Of a DNA stretch of 64,000 bases, positions 45,765 to 60,700 are shown one piece after another. The stretch's first letter is position 1, and each line of letters starts with the position of its first letter. The DNA lies in assembly GCA_900239685.1 (NCBI GenBank), contig OENT01000648.1:25040-89039 (forward strand), read 5' to 3'. The notes beneath the pieces were generated by a model. That model was not told where the DNA came from, made no database searches, and worked only from the letters and a program-made list of their open reading frames with translations. Made by a program: the position numbers and the translations under genes. This stretch comes from Rotaria macrura (taxonomy: Eukaryota; Rotifera; Eurotatoria; Philodinida; Philodinidae).

Positions 45765-48700
45765 CTAACGTAGTTTCTTGCCACTGCCTTTTCCTGTTCC
45801 AATAACTTTCGGTGCATTGCCATTTCTGATGTCTTCCACGTACCATGCTTTCGCTTGGTTTATTTGTCCTTGAGATGTTTGCAGTTCATTTACACTAGTT
45901 TTATTCCGATTGATGTTCACTTGACTCGTACTAGATAATAAGCGATCTCGTCGAGTTTCCGAGCCTTTCAATATGATGAATGTATGTTGCAAGAGAATAT
46001 CGTCACTAACTGTAATCGTTTGGATATCAGCAACAGTGATGTTACCTGTCCACAAATCATGACGTTGGAGATAGAGATTTAATGGTACATCGAGATGTAC
46101 ATTTGCATTAGAAAGTACTCGCACCATAATGCGTTTGAGAATAGCTATCCAACAATTCAAGTTTTGAAAGCATGCAGCAATTTTTTTATTATTCGAAGTT
46201 GAATCAGCAAACTCATCAATAAGACGTAGTCTTTCCTCTAAGGGAAATGTTTCTTCACATAATTCTTGTTTAACATAGGGACGTAAAACTTGATCAAATG
46301 CTTTTTCCTCTAATAGTTCATACAAATCAATAATGTACTTAAGACTAACTCCAGCAAAGGGCTGTCGTCGTAGGACATTTTCATTAAGATATGCAGTCGA
46401 ACTGATATAAGTTTGAACAAATGCTTGAATACTCGGTGGATCTTCTCCGAATTCAACAGTGATTGTGGCCAAATAAGTGAAGACATAATCAAGGGAGCCA
46501 AGATAGTGGAGAATACCTTCATTACTCATCTCTGAGATATATCCGTCAAGTTTCGTTCGTTCATCTTCAATCAATAATTCTTGCTTAACTCTTGCACGTA
46601 CATCATTAATTAATGATGAATTTTCCCCATACAATTCAAATTGATAATTGAAATAATTCATTTTTTCTGTATTGATCAAAGGCAAACGACTGACCATATT
46701 ACATAAAGTCAATTCAATTTCTTCATAATCATAAATAATATCTTTACCCATACCATACTCGTAATTAACTGTAAAACCGTCAGTAATTAATTTTAAACTA
46801 ATATCATTCGGCGTAAGATTCAAAACATGTTCAGCTCGAATCGATTGAATGGGAATCGTTCGTTGACGTCGAGAATTTCCTTCGTTCCCAATGATTTTAT
46901 CATGAAAAAAATGTACAATCTCATTTTGTAATGCTCCCAAGGTGGTCAAGCAGGCAGCTAATAAAATGCCACTTTCATCTTTCGATGTATTTAATAACAC
47001 TGCAGCAAATTTTGTATTTTTCGCAAATTCATTTTGTGGAATAATATGCTCGAGCTTGACTGTTTGACATCGGTACTGAACTTCTTTCATCGTAATTTTG
47101 TACCAAGCATCAACAAATTGTTTATAAAGATCCGTAGTTATTTCAATATCTGATCCTTGATTTAAATAGTTATCAATTGTTTTCGCCAATGCATCATTTC
47201 GTTTAATACGATAATCGAATTTTTGTATTAAATGGTTGGTAAATGCAATGATGGGATACAAATGTTGAATATTGGCATATAAATCTATTTTTTTCAGTAA
47301 AAATGTCGTTAGTGGATATGTTTCCGTACCGTAAGGTAATATTCCAAGTTTTGAAGAAAATTCATCCATCGGATTAGCTGTGTGAATATTTGTTACGTTG
47401 AAATGCTGTAATAATGGGAACTGTTGCTCATTCTCCTGGAGTTCATCGACATATTTTTCGATAGAAAATTTTTCATTGAATTGTCGAAGAAAATCCATAT
47501 AGGCAAGTTTATATTGACGAATTTCTTCGGCAATAGAATTCATATGAGGAAAAATGAGTTGTTTTTCAAGTGAAGTTTCCAAGTGTACAACTTTCTCACG
47601 ACTATCTAGTAAACCTTCATGAATAAATTGTTCATTGGTTAAGTGATTGAATAGTTTGAACAACCAGAGATAGCACTCTTCGGCGTCATTCAGTTGTTGA
47701 GTAAGAAGGGCGTAATCTTTTTCGAAATGTTCTTGAAAATGTTCACGCTTAGGCAAATCGAAATCGGACAAATGGCCTAGTTCGTTTAAGAAAAAAAGCA
47801 TCGCATGGATGAACATGTGAATAAAACGATAGGATATTGAATGCTGAAGATGATTGGGCTTTTCTCCTGTATTACTCTGTTCTGCTGGTGTTCGATCGTG
47901 ATAACCGAAGCAAACGTTTTGACTATAATCTTCAATATATTTGGCAATAAATTGAAAACCATCATCAATCGAAATTTTAAGTTGAGGTGGATCGCGTTCA
48001 ATGAGAACACCATCTTGAACAGCACCAATATCCTTGTTACATATCGGACATTTACGACGATCATTCGGATCACCACAATTTTCAAAATAGAATATCCAGG
48101 GACAATCATGCGAACACTGATAAATAAAACGTTTCCGTGGAGAAATTCTTGGCAAACGTGCTGTAACTTGTGTACGCACGTCAATCATTTGTGTAATGAA
48201 TGGATCGTTGGGCAGAAAACCAGGCAAACATATCTTCTTTTGTAAATGTTCAGTGTAATTTTCAGGTATTTTCTGATTACTATCAAAAAGAAGATTGCCT
48301 AAATAGGTATTACGCCCGACAGCTTTGTATGAAATAAGCAAAGCAATAGTATTCAATACGACCAGACGTCGATGTACAGCATCTCTGTTCATCGTGGATT
48401 GTAATCGAAAATAAGAATTATCGTTAAAATTTGTGCAGAGTGAAATGAGAAATTCACAACCCATATGAGTAAAGCATTCGTTTAATTCTTGACTTAAATC
48501 CTGTTCAATGACTTGTACCAAATGTTTATCTGGTAATGCATTTACCATATAGAAATGTGAATATTGATGTATAAACCACATGAGAAAACTGTAGGCAAGT
48601 TTTTGATTACTAGAACATCGAACAATTAATTGTTTCCATTGATCAATTTTCCCATTATTCATTAATACACCATGAACATCATCGAATTCATTTCGACACT

Positions 48701-51700
48701 CAAAAAGGAGTGTTGGAAGAATGAGACTGTGTTGCGCATCCTCTGCATTAGAAGATTGAGAAATGAGCGAACGAATCCAAATAAGGTTTCGATTGGAAAA
48801 TATAGCACGTAGTTCATGCAGATTTGCTTTGAACATTTGACACAGTTGTTTAATAACGAATAGTCTTAGAGTTGCACAAAACGATGTTTCATTACTGGTA
48901 AAGAGTCGATCAAGTCGTAGCATAATTTCATTGTGACTATCATGATTAAGTGCAAATGCATATAATTGAGCATAGTATTTTAGCCAACTAATTAAACAAA
49001 TTAACGCTAAACTGCTATGAGATTTTTCCTCCTCAACTAATCGAATATTTGTTTCAAATTGTTCAAAATCATTTGTTAATACTTGTTCAATTGTTTTCAA
49101 TTCGCTGGTACCAAGTACAAGTTTCATATGGAGACGATTGACGATGAGACGTTCGATTTTTCTTGTCGAATCATTTGTTTCTTGTAAAAATTGATCTAGC
49201 GGTACTAAATCTTCGATTGCAGGAATTTGACCATGATTGTTTTCAAGGATAGATAGTAGTTTAAGTTTACGTTCGATATAGAAAAAGATTTTTGCGGAAT
49301 ATTGCCACATATCTTTGGATTGGCTGATTAATTTAAGAATGTTATTATATTGATCACTATTATCGACAAGCCAATTCTTTAAAAATTCCATTTCAAGTTT
49401 GAGTAAACTTTGACGAATGACTGTAGCAGTGAGATTCGGTTGATGCTTAGTAATAATGTTCTCTAAATAATTGATGAATGAATGAATTGTATCACAAGAC
49501 ATAAACGCTTTATCGAATTTGCCAATAAAACAAGCCATTTTGAATGTTTCCAACGCTTGTTCACTGGGTAACAGAGCTGTAATACATCGAAGAAGACTAG
49601 TAAATGAACGTAATTTTTCTAGATTATTGACCGAATAACTACTCAATTCCAGTATACCTTGAGCAATCTGACCATAGACACTAGTCAACTGTTCAATATC
49701 CTTAACACTGTCAATGACCGATTGATTGACCAGTAATTCAATCAGATTCATGAGACTAGTTTCAATCCATGGATCACCATCGCAAATGAATTCTTCTTCT
49801 ATGGTAATCGATGCTCGTGGTGGTATCAAATAGAACTGACCATTCTTCAAAACGAGACAGTAAAAATCACTATCATTACTATTCGATGGATACTCTTCTT
49901 GATCAAGATTGATAAATTGTTGATCAAATTTAAATTTATTTTCATCAACGATTACTTGTACACCAATTTCGAATAGTCGTAGTAATTCTACTAATTCTTC
50001 ATAACCAGTAAATAGATGATTGAGTCGTTCTTCAACAGTTCGAATCGAATTGGTTGAAAGAAAACTTTGAATGAATTTTGTTGATAGTTGGTAAATTTTC
50101 GTTTCATCTTGAACCAATGTCAGTTGATCATGATAGTAATGATTAAAAAGAATTTCATCGTTAAAAATAGTTTCAATATTGTTTCCATAAGCACTTCGAT
50201 GTCGCAATTGCTTGACTGGCGAATGATTGAGCTCAACAAGACCTATCTCTTCTGTCTGGACACGCTGTCCCATTGCCTGTCGAATACTTCGAATGGTTTC
50301 ATATTCATATTGCGCGCATGGTAATCTTAAGCCAGGCACTAAGGGAATCTGAATAATATCCATATTCGTCAATGAAAAATCAATAGTTTTTAACGTGGCA
50401 TCTAAGCGCTCATGCCAAAGTTCATGTAACTGTTTATGAACAATAAAGATATGTTCCGAGACCAAAAAAGAATAAGATTCGATAAATGTGTATTTTTCGA
50501 GATGTCCCAATAAGAGTAAAAGATATGTTCGATAGAAGAGCGCCACAGTCGTTTGTACAGCATCTCCACATGAACGACTCGAGCCGATTGTAACTGGGTT
50601 TGTAAGTAGATCACGACGCCAGTCAGTAAATCGAGATGAATCATGATGCTTCATCGATGTTTGGATCAAATTTGTTAGATGTTTTTGAATGATCAATCTC
50701 AGCGGATTCTTCGCTTCCATTCTCGATCGTATGACAAAATTGATCAATAGATCACGATGATTATTAATTATCTGATTGCCATCTTCTCCAACACTTATGT
50801 AGCGCAATTTAGTTAGACACCAATCGAATAATTCATCGAACATATTTTCTGAAAGAATATATTGTGGGTGTGTGATTAAATCATAGTACGAAGGATTGAG
50901 AAGGATAGATTGTGGAATAATTTTGTTGTCGTTCATATTATCAATCATTACGGCTGGCCAACCATTGAATAAAATATCGTTCGTTGTCTGATTGAGCATA
51001 TTACGTTGAAGATGAAATACTAACCATATGCCACAATTAGTGCTCGATGGTCGTTCATTGAGTAAAATATGTTTGAGCATCAATATGTGACGATGTTCAC
51101 GATGATAATCGACACGAATAAGTAGTAAACGAACGGTATCAGTAGTAGAATTGTAATGTTTTTTGATTTTTTTTATCAGTTCAAGTTCAGTCTTAAAATC
51201 GCTCAGTTTGACCTCATCAATTCGATTATCATTCTTTACACAGCTAATCACATGATAGATTTGTGTGTATGTATAGATAATGCGATTGGAGCTCATTGTT
51301 TCCTTCATTACCTGATCAATGATCGATAGAAACGAGAGATTGTTATGTATTTTGTAGTAGTGTTCAATCAGTGGATGAATATTATCACTAGTTGACTGGA
51401 CTGATGTGATAAATGGAAGATCCAAGGAACTAGTAAGCATAAATTTAGATTTACAGAAATCCATGACGGCATCCGTATGATCATCACCATCATCAACGGG
51501 TATATTCAAATGATCGAATGCATCCATGACTAAGTTGCAAGTATATTCGTTACTGTAATCAACGAAAAGATGTTGTAGAAGAGGAAAATGTTTGTTGCCT
51601 TCAGTAGGCAGAAGCTCGGCTAGCCAGTCAAGAAATTTTCTAGTTAATGATGCGTGACGTTCATGAATTAGACTATTGATATCAATCAAATGTTTTTCAA

Positions 51701-54700
51701 ATCTATTCAGAAATGGCGGATCGCATTTTGCTACATCTTGTTGTCGAATGAAAACAACACAATAGAAATCATTGTTAACAAGACATCGAGGATGATAGAA
51801 AGCACCAAGCGCTATTCGACAATATTTCTTTCGTGCAGAAATAGCAAAACTTTGATTGAATAAATCGTACAGACTTTCATATAAATGACCCATTTGACGC
51901 ATCACTAATGTGACGTTTGTTTCGGCATGAAGAATAATATCCATTAGTAGTCGATAGTTGTATTGTTCAGTATAAGTTGTACCAGAAACTAAATCACCGG
52001 CAAGAGAACTTCCAATTAGAGTACGAACAGGTGATTTCTGTTGTTTAGCAATAATATACCTTTCAACATAGTCGATGGCTCGTTCATTCTCACCAATTAA
52101 CATTAAATAACGACCAGTACGTGACGTTAACGATCGATCGAGCAGTTGTTTGAATATTGGTGATGAATATTGAGTTGTTAAGTGTTGTCGAGTTGTATGA
52201 TGACAAAAACGTTTCCACATGAATTCTGCTCCATCAAATATTCCATCGAAGTTGATTTTTAATTGCCGACGAATACTCTCGTATCGATCTTGTTCTTTAG
52301 TTTGAGCCAAATCATGGACGATACCTTTAATCAAGGAGTAAAAGTCGCGCAAACCAAAGTAGTTATTATATTGTTGATCACTATTCATGTGTCCATACAA
52401 ATCAAAATATGCGGTAGCAAGACCTTTCAAAACCGAGTCTTGAAGGCGATTTGCTTGATCCTTACCATCGAGCAGTGAAGACATGATTGTTGTAGCTGTA
52501 ATTTGAAGATCGCTGATATCAGGATCAGCACAAGCGACATAGAGTGCACGATTCATTTTCGAGGCGTCGAGCCGCCAGTTCGATAACCCGACAAAGGCAT
52601 GTTGACAAGCATCGACCTCTAACTCACTATGAAGCACTTTTAATGGATTGTGAGGCGATAGTTCGGCCAGTCCGATCTCATCAAAAACGACGACCGGCAA
52701 GAGTTCTGTGGCACTTTTTGCTTTCAAATATTTTTTCGCCCGTTGAAATACATGAATAATACTCTCTGATGTACAATTTTGAGATCCTTGATAAGAAACT
52801 GTGATCAGTTCTGGTAAATTTCGACAGTAGCGCTGCTCAGATCGATTGCCTTTTAGATTGCTAATTACAATTTGTATAGCGGTTGTTTTACTGCAACCAG
52901 GTTTGCCGCATAAGATAACCGGGATTCTATTAACAATACACACAAGAAGAACGAAGATATTGTCAATCAATGCTTGATTTTTAGCTGTACCATATGGCAA
53001 CTCCATTCCATCAACTAGTTTTAGTTGTTCACGACGTAGTAGGTCAATTAGAAAGTTACTATTGGCAGCATTGTTTCGAACTCCTTTTAGTATGTTCTGA
53101 ATTAAGTTGAGGTAATCTCGACGCTCACTAGGTGACCGAATACGAAAGTAGTAGCAGAGCAGAAGAGCCATTAAACTAGCACGCCAAAGTACACTGTTGA
53201 GATTGCTATCAAACGTTGGTTCACCTTCACGAATCAAAATAGATCTGAAGAACCAGTTGTAGAGATTGCAAAAGCGTGCTACATCACGAAGTGATACACT
53301 ACTGACATCCTCATGTTGACGAAAATATTCTTGCGATTTTGAAATTAGAGATATCATATGGTTTGACACTGTACTAAAATCTTCGAACTTCACACATCTT
53401 TTTAGCATTGTTCGAATGTACTTTTCCTCTGTTTCTTGATCCAAAAACCCATAGTCCCAAACATATTCGAGCATGGTTTCTGGTATAGACACAACAGAAT
53501 ATAATAACAGTGCGTTATTCCCATCACGAGCCACTCTTTGCATTTCGTATCGCTCTTTCTTAATTCCAATGTTGTCATCAATGGCTATTTGATCATTTTT
53601 TCGTCGTTGAGGATTGCAAGCACCTAATAGAACCATATTTGGAGGTAACAGATCACCCAACATTGTTCGCTCACAAACAATCTCTTTGAAAAGACCAATG
53701 CTTGGTGTTGTATTGAATTCATCCAAGAACACCCACAATCGTTTTCTCTGACCGTTTTTGGAACATGCAAGTGCCCTTTCTATGAATCCCCGCATGGTCG
53801 TAAGGATTTGTTCACTAGTGACCCCTGCATGAATGCGAAAAATTGCCATTTCATCGTCTAGAATTCTTTGGCACAGAAATTGAATCAGTGATGTCTTTCC
53901 ACATCCTAGAAATAAATAAACGGTTTTATGAGATATTGCGTTAATCAATATTGACTCGTTTCGACAGAAATGCATTAAAATGGGAAGCCATTAACAAAAT
54001 TTACACAGAAATCAAACAACATGCGAATTAAAATTTTTAGTCTCATAAATATAGCGCAGACAAGCTTTCTTAATCTGGCTTTATCTTATAAAAACATTCT
54101 GCTCTATATAACACTAGCCTTGCAGTATATTTAATCATTTTCACCTACAAAATGTGTTCATTTGAAAACACTCGTACAGAGATACGCAGAGCTGAAAGTA
54201 GGGGTAGGTAAGTTACCGTTACGTTACCAAGTAACGAGCAGCGTAATACACAAGTAACCGTAACTTTCCTCACCTAGCTCGAACCAAGTGAGATTGATTC
54301 TTACACTTGTAGTGGTATCTATGACTCAAACTTCTGAGAGCAAAACCTGGAAATAATTTTTAGCTAATTCTGGCACGCTTTTGCTAAAGAAAAATATCGT
54401 TTCTTTTTTACCTACTTTGCCAAACAACCTTTTCAAGCTTATTTGTTATGTTACCTGTTTCACCCATAATCAAAACGGGAACACCACTTTGTACGCGTAA
54501 ATAAATCAGAAGCATTTTAATATAATTATCAGGTGTTAGTACATATGTAGTTTCCAATTTTCGAGCCATATTTTCTAGAATAGTTTCGATTTCTTGACTT
54601 TTTGCTTTGGCTGGATGAACTAAAGTACCGGGTGTATCACATTCAGTGCACTTTTTTACAGTGGTTTCATACTGATTGAAACAATTTTTACAGATGGATT

Positions 54701-57700
54701 TGCTGTCATACTTCTTTGAAAGTTTGACAAGTTTTAAAAAGAATTGTACATGTGTGAGAACGTCAAAATTAGGCAGTAGAGAATCAGTACTTCGAGTAAT
54801 TCGCTTATAAGACTCAAATTCAGCAACAAGTGAACGCGGTATATCTTGCATTTTCTTGTAAACAAATGACGGAACATCAGTATCGGTAAAGACGACTGTG
54901 AATGGTTTTGTCGTGTCCCATCGAACGACAGCTTCACTTAATGGAACATTCGATTCATTTACAGAGCGTTGGGTATTTCGGACAGCTTCAACCGAAAATG
55001 ATGTAAACTGATCGGCCGATTTAAGTAAAGTTTGCAAAATATCTATACGCAGTTGTGACATTTCTGTGAATTCGGCCAGAAAATAGCCACATCTAGAGAA
55101 ACCCAAAAATAGTTTGTAGTAAATATCAATGAAAATGGACAATTTAGTCCATGTGAGAAATTCCATGTTTTGGTTTTGAATGAAGTATTCTTTGATTAAT
55201 TCAAGACAAGTATTTACATCAAAGCGTTTTTGTTCAAGCTCATTTTTAAGCTGCGCTTCATTGATATTTTTTCTATTAATTTCTTCGTTTTTGATGGCTT
55301 GCAGATAGGCAATCACTCCGTGAAGTTCTGGCCAAGTGTTTACTTTTAATAAGTTCAAGTCGATGCTGTCGAGGTGTTTCTTTTTTAAATAATTCAATAT
55401 AACTATTCTCTCTTGAAGATTCGACGTATGCGGTGATGCATCGATTTCTATGTAAATGGGCACACAAGGAGGTACATAAATAGCTTCTTGTCCGAAGCGA
55501 AAGCTACGGAAGAGAAGAAGACAATAGAGAAGTTCATTGAGTTGTTGAACATTTTCAATAGTACCGATATCGATGTGAATGGCTGCTGTGGATGATGCCG
55601 GTTGTACTTCTTGTTTGCGCAGGCGTTCTGCAAGTAGATCAGCACTGATTTCACCACCGATAGGAAATTTGATGTAGTGTTTGTTTAATCGAAGAATCTC
55701 GTCGCGTATATATGTCGATTTACCTAAACCGGATATTCGCGATGTAACACACGCATCATTGTTTCCAAGAAGTTCCTGGATGATATTCTCGAGTTCCTTT
55801 TTTCCGAGCATTTGTTGATCGTGAACAGAATAAACTATTTGAAGAGTCCTTAAACCGTTCAGTAGTTGCCAATGGCCGGTCTGAGATGTTGTTATAATAC
55901 CCATACGAAAATTTCGCTTTGGTTTGGAAGCAAAGAGCTCGTCTACAAGCCCGACAAAACGACCTTGAATCAATGTTGACAATAGTTCTGGACGAATAAG
56001 TTGCTGTAATGTTTGAGAATAAAAACAACGGTAGATAAATGCTTGTATTTCAAACCAACTAGTCTTGTTCGTACAATAAAACAAATGATTGACTCTAGGC
56101 AATTCATTACAGAATTGAAAGAGAGACAAGATAGCACGTAAGATACCTTCGTCTGTTGTTTCAACCAGATAAACGGGCTTGATAAATCGATTATCTGAAT
56201 CAGACAGTGCATTTACGTTAGTTATCAAATGCTGAATGGTAAGTATTCGGCTCACGTTTTCAAGACGAACCATAGGATCTGTGCTCCGTTCTGATAAATA
56301 CTTTATTGGTATTGAATTAGGTTCAATACCGATAAATTTCAACAAATGGTAACCTGCATGAGTGGCAGATTCAGCAATATTTTTGTACAACAATTCTTCA
56401 ATTGTCCAGACTTGCTGACGTGAGAAATAAGTCAAATTGATGTAATTTTTGTACATGGTGCACAGGTGACGTTCCCATCCCCGAAGCAATGTGTCAAGCT
56501 TCGAGTTAAATTCTATTAAATCGTAATAATCACCTTTTTTACATTCGAATACTTTACAAGAAGCTAGAAATTCTGATATATACGGATGACCAGCCATATA
56601 AAGCGATGTGAGAATATTTAAGATTGTCTCGATTGTATCAACAAGATTAACAAACATGTGTAATTCTTCAATTTCTCGATCTGTTTCGTTTTTTATTTTA
56701 TTATTAGAATACTCAATCAGACGTGCACGATCACGAAGTTCACTAAAATCATCATAACGCATTGATTGTTTTAGACTTTTTACATCAAATCGATCATCGA
56801 AATGGCCGGATACATTGATTGATTCATGAATAAATGTAAAACTTGAGTCAGCCATAATATCAAATATACGTTTTCGTTTAGATTGCCCCTTATTGGTTGA
56901 ATCAGCATGAATACGTTTGATGCTTTCTAAGGATTTGGAACATGGCTCTAAACATTCGAGGATGCCTTTGAATTCAGGCTCATTCATGAGAGTTTGAAAG
57001 GCGGCAATCACATCTTCCAAACTCAATGCTGTTGCTGTTGTCTCCCTTTTAGCTCGTTTGATATTGGCATAAGCACGATCGATAAATGTCTTAAGTACAG
57101 CAAAATCTATCATCGTTTTTGTATCTGTCAACGTTTCATCGAAATCATTGACTGCCTCAAGTAAACTGTCACCCTCGTTTTCATTTAACGAATGAACAAA
57201 TGCGAGAAGTTCGGCCGACAAACTATACTGAGCAATCAATTTGAGTGCGTCATCTGAATAACGTTGCGAGTAATTAATACAATAGTTTTCATAGGCCTCA
57301 TAACATGCCGCGCATGAAGGTTCTTGTGTAATTTCTAGCGCAGCTTTCAATCGAGATGATGGTTCATCACTAGTTTTACCTTGAAGATGTCCCAAAACAT
57401 TGATGCTACCCTGACCAATATGCGCAATTCGTTCCTGAATTTTCCAGTAGTCAATTAGTTTCTTCAAGTCGGGAATGACGGCATGATCAAGTAGTGGTGT
57501 GAGCATCTGTAAATCTTGATCCGCAGTTTGCATATTCGAAAACAATCCGATCAAGTAAGAAATCGATAGTTCCTTCCATTTGAGGCAAAGTTGTTCCAAT
57601 TCTCTGCTGAAAAGTTGACGGATCTCAGTCGCTTGTTCTAGTATATTCAGACAGGTTTTTTGAGTAATTTCGGATTTAGTATCCCTTGCATCCATCGCTA

Positions 57701-60700
57701 CTGATGTATTGGTGATTTTATGCAAATTATCCGTTGGGACCGCTTTATCTGAAATGATGTGCCCCTAAATTTGAATATAAAGAAAATTGTTTGAACTAAC
57801 CTTCATCCAATGTCCACAGATTACTAGCAACCATGTTAGGTTCTGATAATTCAAATACAAGTGAAACATGATCGTCTAATTCATCTACTGGCAATTCAGA
57901 TTGCTGCAAATCCCGATCGTCTAAAAAGCAAAAAACTCGAATATTTAAGATGCATAAATATGAATCACGGTTTGATAAGTAAACCTTTGTTGTGTTTGTC
58001 AAGAAATGTTCTCCAAGCGTTCGAACCAATTAAGGGATTTAGAAGTTTAGCGAAAGGTAACAGTATGTGAAGTTCTGGAGGTATTTGAACTAAACGCAGA
58101 AGTTTTTCAGTTAACTGCTCTTGCACAATTTTTAGATGATTGTCATAGAAGATTTTGTCACACGCATCTTGGCAGTATGCCTCCAAACACGACACCACAT
58201 TATCTACTAAATCCATTTTGTCGTTCATTTCGGTTTCTTGTCGATGAACTAATGTATCTATATCAAACGGTTTTTTGTTCTCCTTACATATATAATTCCA
58301 AATGCGACGTGCAACTTCACGCCGATCATTGATATAGTTATTCCATTGACGGATCTCATTTGCTCGTAAACCTTGTTCTTCCCATTTATTTAATTGAGTT
58401 ATTAATTGATCAACTACTTTCTTGTGAACTCTTGCCGTTTGAAAACAATCTTTGAATATTACTGAATAGGTGAATGATGATCGATTAGGTGCATGGAAAG
58501 TATCTTGTAGAATTTCGTCTTCATTCATTTCGATATTATCAGTGGCTTTATAAATCAAAGCACGCACTAGATGATTCTTGCCTTTCTCCTGTTTATCCAA
58601 TTTTGTCAGATGACACAATATATTTTGAGTATTATTCATATCCTTGAGTATTGTTTGACAAGGCTCAAAGTATTCGGCAGCAAATTTTGCTTTAAATAGC
58701 TTCAGAAAATTCTCATCTCGTGCAGTATTTAGACCTTTTGTGAGTACCGAAAAAGTCTCCTCTAAAACCGAGAATGTTACAAGCAACTAAACAAAAAATT
58801 AAAAACGCAGTTTACTTTGCTGAAAACAGAGACAGATTATATGATTTATGAAACATGATCGATAACTTTCCTTGTTGATTTGTGAAAAGGCATTAATTAA
58901 CCCATCGATATTTTTCAGTAATTCCAAGAACATGGTAGCTGAGTTTGCCAATGGAGCTGCCCAGACTTTTAGTATTTTTTCGTATTCGCGTAGATTGTTA
59001 CTGTAAATAATTAAACTCTGTTGTTGATTAGGTATTAAGAAGCACAGAAACCACTCATGGTAAAAGTAAAATGATGGTGGTGATGCTTTAGTGGCAAGAG
59101 ATTTTAATAAAAAACTTTGCAGTTCGACGTTAAAAATTGCTGTTGAATGGGAAAAGCAGAAAATATCTCGAATTTTTCTGATGTTGTTCAGATCAATAAT
59201 CAAATTCGACAAGTAAGATGAAATCTTTCTTCGTAATGAAATATTGGATTCGACTACCCAACACATTGCCTGATGATAATCGTCAACACCTAAGTTTGTG
59301 TTTTGTTTTGATCGTTGCAAGAATTCCAGCAGAAACTGAATGCATTCGAGATTTACTAAATTAAACGAAACAGATTAAGAACACAAGAAATTTTATCACA
59401 CAAATACTTACTTTCAAAATCATTGCCAACACGTTCATCAAAGTCCAATTTTAGTTTGTCACGAAAACCATTTACTTGTGCACATAATTCCAAAGTTCTA
59501 GTGATCCAACTGAAATACGTTTCGACCGATTTTGTTTTTTCAAGAATATTGAATAGAAAACGATCAGAATTTATGCGTACCATAAGGTCAGTCCAGTTCG
59601 AACTCGATAGTGATTGCTGAAGGGTTTTTAATCGTGCAAGAATACTATCGGCAAAATGACGATATTGATTTTCTGCAGGAATACGGCGGAGCAAAGCAAA
59701 AACGTCGTTGGTTTCGTAGTCTGAGTGATTAGCATAACGTTTTTGGTCTAAAAATTTGATGCATAGGAGCGTTGCGAAACCCTCATCAAACAGAGTCCAT
59801 CCGACAACGGTCATAGAACCGAGAAGGCTATCCAAATTGTCCGAAACATATTGGAAGACAAGTATAATGAAATTCTGTGTACGAGAACAATTCAAGTCAA
59901 TATTTTTGCTTTCAATTGGTAGTAGTCCGATGACGCGAAGCAGATGTTTCAAAAGCTCGCTTTTATTCGTTGAAAGCTTCAATAAAGAGGTAAAGCAGGT
60001 CGAACACTCTTGAAAAAAACTCTTAAATTCATCAGAAGTTAGCTGGTGAGGGTAACTTCGGAGAATATCATTGAACTGGTCGATTAATACGTCGATATTA
60101 GCATAATCGTCACGTAGAACTAGATAATACGTGAACAGGCAGAGTCGATTCCACCAAGGCACGTTCGATCCTGCCAAAACAAAAAATAAGCCTGATATAG
60201 TCTACTGGAAATATTTTTATTTCTTACCTGGAGAGTTAAAGAACTTAGCGCTAGGAAAGTGTTCGTCCAAGATAAAGTTTAGCGTACTATGTTGAGGGTC
60301 ACGTAAAATCCTTGTTCGATTATCGTTGTGATGCAGATTGTTTAATAGATACTGCTTACGTGAAATGTAAAGCTGATATCTCTTTATCCGTGTCCAATTT
60401 TTTACCCCGAAAACAGCCAGTTCGCCACTTTCATTACGATTCACATCAATGTCGATGCGATATATGGACGTAACACGGGAATTTTCCCTTTTTAGTTCCT
60501 TGTCTATATTGAAAGTAAATTTGATTTTTGAGTCAAACAACATTCCGATGGAAAATTCTTCACTCGCTTCTTGCTCGCGTAAAATCAATGCGGTAACTTT
60601 ATGTTTAGTTCCATCAACACGTATCGCAGGATGATTTAATCCATGAATATTCGTGAGGCTGTTTTCGCTTTCTATCGACGGTTCAGTAGCCAACTCGTAA

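Noticed and set aside
47841-48245. 134-codon plus-strand frame antisense to the RNF213-type gene
   Set aside because: Shadow of the long coding exon; the RZ-finger frame on the minus strand explains the openness.
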